A DNA stretch of 8,986 bases from contig JBCDFR010000097.1 of assembly GCA_039177505.1 (NCBI GenBank), positions 1 through 8,986 on the forward strand. The letters run 5' to 3'. This document shows, one piece after another, positions 5,783 to 8,986 of this stretch. The position numbers and the translations under genes were made by a program. Each line of letters opens with the position of its first letter. Positions within the stretch are counted from its first letter, which is position 1. Below the pieces are notes generated by a model that made no database searches, was not told the DNA's origin, and saw only the letters and a list, made by a program, of their open reading frames with translations. This stretch comes from JABSQH01 sp039177505. Its GTDB lineage: Bacteria; Actinomycetota; Acidimicrobiia; Acidimicrobiales; Ilumatobacteraceae.

Positions 5783-6505
5783 TCAGCCGTCTTCAGCGGG
5801 AGTCGCCAACTGTGAGAGGAACTCGTCGAGACCGTCGGTGTCGAGCCGCGCCGTCAACGCACCGTCGGCATCGTGGCCGATGTCGAGGGCGGGGCAGAAG
5901 AAGTTGCTGGAACCGACGAAGAAGTGCGGCGATCCGTCGACCCCGAGCCGTTGACCTTCCTCGTAGTCGTCGCGCACGATCGCCTCGCCGTCGAGGCGCG
6001 CCTTGTGCCCGATCGCGCTGTGCAGCGCATGGGATCGGGCATAGTCGGCGAGGACGTCGGGATCGGAGATGTCGCGACCCAGCTCGAACAGCCCACGCCG
6101 CAGATCGATGCTTAACGCAAGGCCAGTCGCCGGGTCGGCGACGTAGGCGTTGGCGACCATCGCCAGGGCCGGGATCGTCGTGCTCGGCCAGCTGCCGGCA
6201 TCGAGCCCACGGAAGGAGTCGCCACCGAGCTGCGCTGTGAGCGCCTCGCTTTTCGACGCGACCGCGTCGTATTGCAACGGCTGACCATTGACCCATTCCA
6301 GCGGCCACGCCTTGACGTACATAACCGCCGCTCGTCCGGTGCTGCTCAACATCGGCACGACCCGTTGGAGTCCAACGTGGGTGAACGGGCACGTGATGTC
6401 GGCGAACACGTCGACGGTGGGTGGCGGAGACGGCGCCGCGTCGTCGTCGGTTGTCGCCGCCTGATTGGCGGCAGGGGTGCGCTGTCGACGACGGAACAGT
6501 GCCAT
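5783..6505 (-). CDS. DsbA-family (thioredoxin-fold) protein with monothiol CPFT site
   Basis: This 240-residue protein has the DsbA/FrnE/2-hydroxychromene-carboxylate-isomerase fold: a first strand TVDVFADITCPFTHVGL (30-46), a helical insertion, and the cis-proline loop GSPHFFVG with P193. The active site reads C39-P-F-T-H, so the second cysteine of the usual CxxC is threonine. This favours an isomerase, glutathione- or mycothiol-linked, or monothiol role over disulfide formation. C204 (NFFCPALDI) is another cysteine near the C-terminus. The N-terminus is basic then Ala/Pro/Asp-rich (MALFRRRQRTP..., about 29 residues) without a hydrophobic core, so it is cytoplasmic rather than exported. The ATG lies three bases after the LysR stop, indicating translational coupling. 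No strong ribosome binding site is present. Confidence 0.85.
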   Translation of the reverse strand: MALFRRRQRTPAANQAATTDDDAAPSPPPTVDVFADITCPFTHVGLQRVVPMLSSTGRAAVMYVKAWPLEWVNGQPLQYDAVASKSEALTAQLGGDSFRGLDAGSWPSTTIPALAMVANAYVADPATGLALSIDLRRGLFELGRDISDPDVLADYARSHALHSAIGHKARLDGEAIVRDDYEEGQRLGVDGSPHFFVGSSNFFCPALDIGHDADGALTARLDTDGLDEFLSQLATPAEDG

Positions 6506-6508
6506 GGT

Positions 6509-7453
6509 TCAACTCGCAGGCGCAGCGTCGAACGACCGCTGACCCATCGCCGCCGCGACGCCGGCGGCAACGGTGGCTGACAACTCGACGAATCGCTGTG
6601 CGCTCGGCGGCTGGGTTCGATCGGTGCGCCAGGCAATTTGTACCGACCGGGCGGGCAACTCGGGCTGGAGCGTGTGCACCTCGATCGTGTTGTCGTCGGG
6701 GTCGACACAAAGCAACGGCAAGACGGCCACGCCCATGCCAGCCCTCACCATTGCGGCGACCGCTCCGTTGTCGGCGGTTCGGAACACGTAATGCAGGTCG
6801 GGGGCGACGGCACGCAACGCCGACTCGCCGAGCCGCTGACACGACGAATCGAGTGGTTGGCCGATCAGCGGACCCGACACGACGTCGTTGACCGCGATCG
6901 GGCCCGTTGGGTACGAACCGGCGGGCGCCACCGCCACGAAGGGATCCGACATCAGGGGAACGGCCGTGAGCGACTCCGGAATCTCGCCGACGACGAAGCT
7001 CACGTCGAGCGTGCCGTCGCACAGCGCAGCAAAGAGATCGGCATCGTCATCGCTCTCTTGGAGCTCGATCTGCACCCCTGGAGCAGCGTCGCGCATGGCC
7101 GCGACGACCCCGGGCAGAATCGCTGTGGAGGCGGACTGGAAGGTGCCGACCGCCAACGGGCCTGTCTCGCCACCTTCGAAGCGAGTGATCTCTGCTGCTG
7201 CATCGGCGAGCACCGCGAGGACGCGGCGAGCCTGGGTCAGCACGATCTCGCCCATCGGCGTGAGCTCCACGGGCCGCGGACCCCCGGGCCGATCGAAGAC
7301 CGATGCGCCGAGCGCTTGTTCGAGCACCGCGATCTGTTGGCTTACCGCCGACTGGGAGTACCCGAGTTCAGCCGCTGCCCGCCCGAACGTGCCCGTCTCG
7401 GCCACCGCTATCAACGACGCCAGATGGCGCGGATCGAGCGCACTCACGTCCAC
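6509..7453 (-). CDS. LysR-type transcriptional regulator
   Basis: This 314-residue regulator has the standard LysR plan. The N-terminal winged helix-turn-helix covers about residues 8-66 (LIAVAETGTFGRAAAELGYSQSAVSQQIAVLEQALG, then the wing ending VELTPMGE). A linker helix leads into the periplasmic-binding-like effector domain (about 92-300, beginning PLAVGTFQSAST). The inducer is unknown. The start is GTG 7453, with a second in-frame GTG at 7447. A TAGGGT box (complement of 7460-7465) ends six bases before GTG 7453, suggesting a leaderless message; the AGGG in it could alternatively serve as a weak ribosome binding site. It leads the unit with the DsbA-like and phosphatase genes and is divergent from the 89-residue gene. 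LysR regulators commonly control themselves and the divergent neighbour. Confidence 0.94.
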   Translation of the reverse strand: MDVSALDPRHLASLIAVAETGTFGRAAAELGYSQSAVSQQIAVLEQALGASVFDRPGGPRPVELTPMGEIVLTQARRVLAVLADAAAEITRFEGGETGPLAVGTFQSASTAILPGVVAAMRDAAPGVQIELQESDDDADLFAALCDGTLDVSFVVGEIPESLTAVPLMSDPFVAVAPAGSYPTGPIAVNDVVSGPLIGQPLDSSCQRLGESALRAVAPDLHYVFRTADNGAVAAMVRAGMGVAVLPLLCVDPDDNTIEVHTLQPELPARSVQIAWRTDRTQPPSAQRFVELSATVAAGVAAAMGQRSFDAAPAS

Positions 7454-7459
7454 GACCGC

Positions 7460-7488
7460 ACCCTACCGGAACTATCAGAATTGCTAAT
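7460..7488 (-). promoter_or_regulatory. LysR-gene promoter with overlapping T-N11-A LysR-type box
   Basis: On the minus strand a TTAGCA box (complement of 7482-7487) and a TAGGGT -10 box (complement of 7460-7465) are 16 bases apart and point at GTG 7453. Over the -35 box lies ATCAG-N5-CTAAT at 7474-7488, an imperfect inverted repeat with one mismatch that contains the T-N11-A pattern of LysR-type sites. This placement fits autorepression and control of the divergent 89-residue gene. A possible + strand -10 box, TATGGT, lies at 7492-7497. Confidence 0.4.
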
Positions 7489-7581
7489 CGTTATGGTGAG
7501 CGATATCCGCTTTTCTTGCAGCACTGCAGGCCGTACGGTCGACATCGAACCGCCCACCGACGGCTACTCGAAGGAGGCCTC

Positions 7582-7851
7582 ATGACCACTGCACTGCGCA
7601 CCACGCCGAACCCGCCGGCCGTCGGCCCGCGCCCATGCGCGACCGTCGATACCGATGCCCTGGCATGGGCGATCGAGCGCGTCGGTCTCGCCGGCCACGA
7701 ATCAGCGATCGCAGAGACCCTCGATTTCGCCGCCACCCAACCGGTGAGCAGAGTCCTCCTCGACGTGCTCGGTGACACCGACGCCCCTGATGTCGTTCGC
7801 ATCCGAGCGTTCGGCAAGCTGGCGCTCCAGCTGGCGCGCAACCGGCGCTGA
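7582..7851 (+). CDS. Hypothetical small protein (89 residues)
   Basis: I do not recognise this protein. Translation is well supported: AAGGAGG at 7571-7577 is a near-perfect Shine-Dalgarno sequence four bases before ATG 7582. The protein has a disordered Pro/Thr-rich N-terminus (about 1-22), then two probably helical segments, DALAWAIERVGLAGHESAIAE (about 25-45, split by Gly) and VSRVLLDVLGDTD, ending in a basic helix (VVRIRAFGKLALQLARNRR). There is one cysteine and no membrane segment. It could be a small helical-bundle or nucleic-acid-binding protein, but that is speculation. It is divergent from the LysR gene and followed by a strong GC hairpin. A much longer opposite-strand frame through this region is an artefact of high GC. 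Confidence 0.75.
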   Translation: MTTALRTTPNPPAVGPRPCATVDTDALAWAIERVGLAGHESAIAETLDFAATQPVSRVLLDVLGDTDAPDVVRIRAFGKLALQLARNRR

Positions 7852-7853
7852 GC

Positions 7854-7885
7854 CGGGCCGCTTCGGCGGTCGGACGCGCGGCCCG
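7854..7885 (+). terminator. GC-rich hairpin after the 89-residue gene (candidate terminator)
   Basis: CGGGCCGC (7854-7861) pairs perfectly with GCGGCCCG (7878-7885) around a 16-base loop, starting two bases after the TGA. An alternative smaller hairpin, GGCCGC-TTCG-GCGGTC (7856-7871), has a very stable C(UUCG)G tetraloop. No T-tract follows, so it would be the U-less type proposed for actinobacteria, or simply an mRNA 3'-end stabiliser. Confidence 0.5.
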
Positions 7886-7927
7886 CGAGACTGCCTCGAT
7901 GACGTTGCCGATCCGCTCCGACGAACG

Positions 7928-8773
7928 ATGATCCGCGCCCTCGATGATCGCGTCGTGGCCATCACCGGGGCGGGCTCCGGCATCGGGCGGGCGTTGGCGA
8001 TCGAGTGTGCTCGACGTGGCGCACACGTAGCGCTGAGTGACGTCGACGCCGATGGACTCGACGTCACCGCCGCAACCGCGCGCGAGCACAGCATCGTGCG
8101 CGTCACGACGACGACGGTCGACGTAACCGACCGCAATGTGGTTGCCGCCTGGGCCCAACACACCAACGATGAGTTCGGACGGGTCAACGCGATTGTTAAC
8201 AACGCGGGGATTGCGCTCGGCGCCGATGTGGTCGACATGGAACAGGCCGACTTCCGCAAGGTGATGGACATCAACTTCTGGGGAGTCGTCAACGGGACGA
8301 CGACGTTCCTGCCATGGCTCGAAGCGAGCGGCGAGGGGCATGTCGTGAACATCTCCAGCGTGTTCGGACTGCTCGGCATCCCGAGCCAGGCGGCCTACAA
8401 CTCCTCGAAGTTCGCGGTACGCGGCTACACCGAGGCACTGCGCACCGAACTCGACATCACCAACAGCTGTGTGTCGGCAACAACGATCCATCCCGGCGGC
8501 ATCCGCACGAACATCGCCCGCAACGCCATCTCGTTTCCCGATGAGATCGACCCAGAGGAAGCAGCGACGCAATTCGAGCAGCTGGCACGCACCACTCCTG
8601 AGCAGGCGGCCAGATGGATCGTGGGCGCAATGCTCAAGAACAAGCGACGAGCGCTCATCGGTCCCGACGCCCACGTGTTCGACCTTGCCGCTCGTGTCTC
8701 ACCGCGCGGCGCACAGTGGCTGATCGGTCGAATGGCCGGACGGGCGCGCGAAAACAACGTCGCCATCGTCTGA
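7928..8773 (+). CDS. Short-chain dehydrogenase/reductase (SDR), classical type
   Basis: This 281-residue NAD(P)-dependent oxidoreductase has the Rossmann cofactor motif TGAGSGIG at 13-20, D37 or nearby after the second strand (HVALSDVDADG) suggesting NAD preference, NNAG at 91-94, catalytic S144 (NISSVFG), Y157 and K161 (YNSSK), and the PG motif HPGGIRTN near 188-195. The C-terminal region (PEQAARWIVGAMLKNKRRALIGPDAHVFD) is typical of actinobacterial SDRs that act on hydrophobic alcohols or ketones. The substrate is not determinable. ATG 7928 is the start because the Rossmann motif begins 12 residues later at the usual distance. The open frame upstream runs into the end of the 89-residue gene and lacks homology. 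No good ribosome binding site is seen. Confidence 0.94.
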   Translation: MIRALDDRVVAITGAGSGIGRALAIECARRGAHVALSDVDADGLDVTAATAREHSIVRVTTTTVDVTDRNVVAAWAQHTNDEFGRVNAIVNNAGIALGADVVDMEQADFRKVMDINFWGVVNGTTTFLPWLEASGEGHVVNISSVFGLLGIPSQAAYNSSKFAVRGYTEALRTELDITNSCVSATTIHPGGIRTNIARNAISFPDEIDPEEAATQFEQLARTTPEQAARWIVGAMLKNKRRALIGPDAHVFDLAARVSPRGAQWLIGRMAGRARENNVAIV

Positions 8774-8920
8774 CCCGTCACTCGCCGCACACTTTCGCCG
8801 AGACGTTCATATGTACTCGGGGTGCGATCCGTGGAAGGATCAGCATCGGCGCAACGTGGCGCGCACAGGGAACCCGTCCGCGTCGAGCGGCGACGTGGAC
8901 CTCGACGAAGAGGAGTTGGA
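8774..8920 (+). other. Intergenic region upstream of citrate synthase
   Basis: These 147 bases hold no gene I can support. Near 8805-8816 is a near-palindrome, GTTCATATGTAC, in an AT-richer patch that could carry a -10 element, but no matching -35 box is evident. GAGGAG at 8910-8915 is the ribosome binding site of the next gene. Confidence 0.4.
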
Positions 8921-8986
8921 ATGACTGATCGAGAAGTGCAACACGGCCTCGAAGGCGTCGTCGCGTTCGAAACGACGATCGCCGAA
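8921..8986 (+). CDS. Citrate synthase family protein, N-terminus (cut by window end)
   Basis: Only 22 codons are visible: MTDREVQHGLEGVVAFETTI, then AE. The GLEGVVAFETTIAE stretch is characteristic of the start of actinobacterial citrate/2-methylcitrate synthases, which condense acetyl-CoA (or propionyl-CoA) with oxaloacetate. Start ATG 8921 has GAGGAG five bases upstream. With so little sequence, citrate synthase cannot be told from 2-methylcitrate synthase. Confidence 0.75.
   Translation, partial: MTDREVQHGLEGVVAFETTIAE

Noticed and set aside
5793..7022. Long minus-strand open frame of 409 codons
   Set aside because: It is an Arg-rich shadow of the DsbA-like and LysR genes in another frame, with no recognisable domain.
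7580..8674. Long minus-strand open frame of 364 codons opposite the SDR gene
   Set aside because: It is antisense to a clear SDR and to the 89-residue gene, with Arg/Gly/Ala-rich composition typical of GC-rich shadows.

Overview
The window is high-GC, gene-dense DNA of an actinobacterial type. Evidence for this is the F420-type luciferase-like oxidoreductase, GTG starts, strongly G/C-ending codons and probable leaderless promoters. Acidimicrobiia is my best guess at class level, but that is inference. I see no tRNA, rRNA, IS element, CRISPR array or phage gene.

Left part (1-3604, + strand): the C-terminal part of a luciferase-like F420-dependent oxidoreductase is followed almost without gap by an SMP-30/gluconolactonase-family hydrolase. 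Next come a YceI-family lipocalin-like protein with its own, apparently leaderless promoter overlaid by two inverted repeats, a VOC (glyoxalase-fold) protein, and a TauD/TfdA-family Fe(II)/2-oxoglutarate dioxygenase with a complete active site. The set looks like small-molecule catabolism or detoxification; no single pathway can be named.

Middle (3601-5029): a minus-strand pair, aroQ (type II dehydroquinase) then a Dabb-domain protein, is translationally coupled by an ATGA overlap and abuts the dioxygenase through a shared CTAG (overlapping stop codons on opposite strands). Divergent from aroQ is the most interesting gene of the window: a MerB-like (alkylmercury lyase fold) protein at about 4373-5029 interrupted by an in-frame TGA at 4829-4831. 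The TGA falls exactly where MerB has its second catalytic cysteine (Cys159 of classical MerB). The frame stays open after it for 65 more codons of MerB-like sequence. Directly downstream lies a hairpin with a GGTC apical loop and a bulged T, the architecture of the E. coli fdhF SECIS element. I read this as a selenoprotein with a Cys-Asp-Sec active site. Conventional gene calling would split or truncate it at 4831 and leave 4832-5029 blank.

Right part (5052-8986): a minus-strand probable operon runs LysR-type regulator, DsbA-fold protein with a monothiol CPFT site, histidine phosphatase. Divergent from the LysR gene is an unrecognised 89-residue protein with a perfect ribosome binding site and a strong hairpin after its stop. 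It is followed by a classical short-chain dehydrogenase and the first 22 codons of a citrate synthase, both on the + strand.
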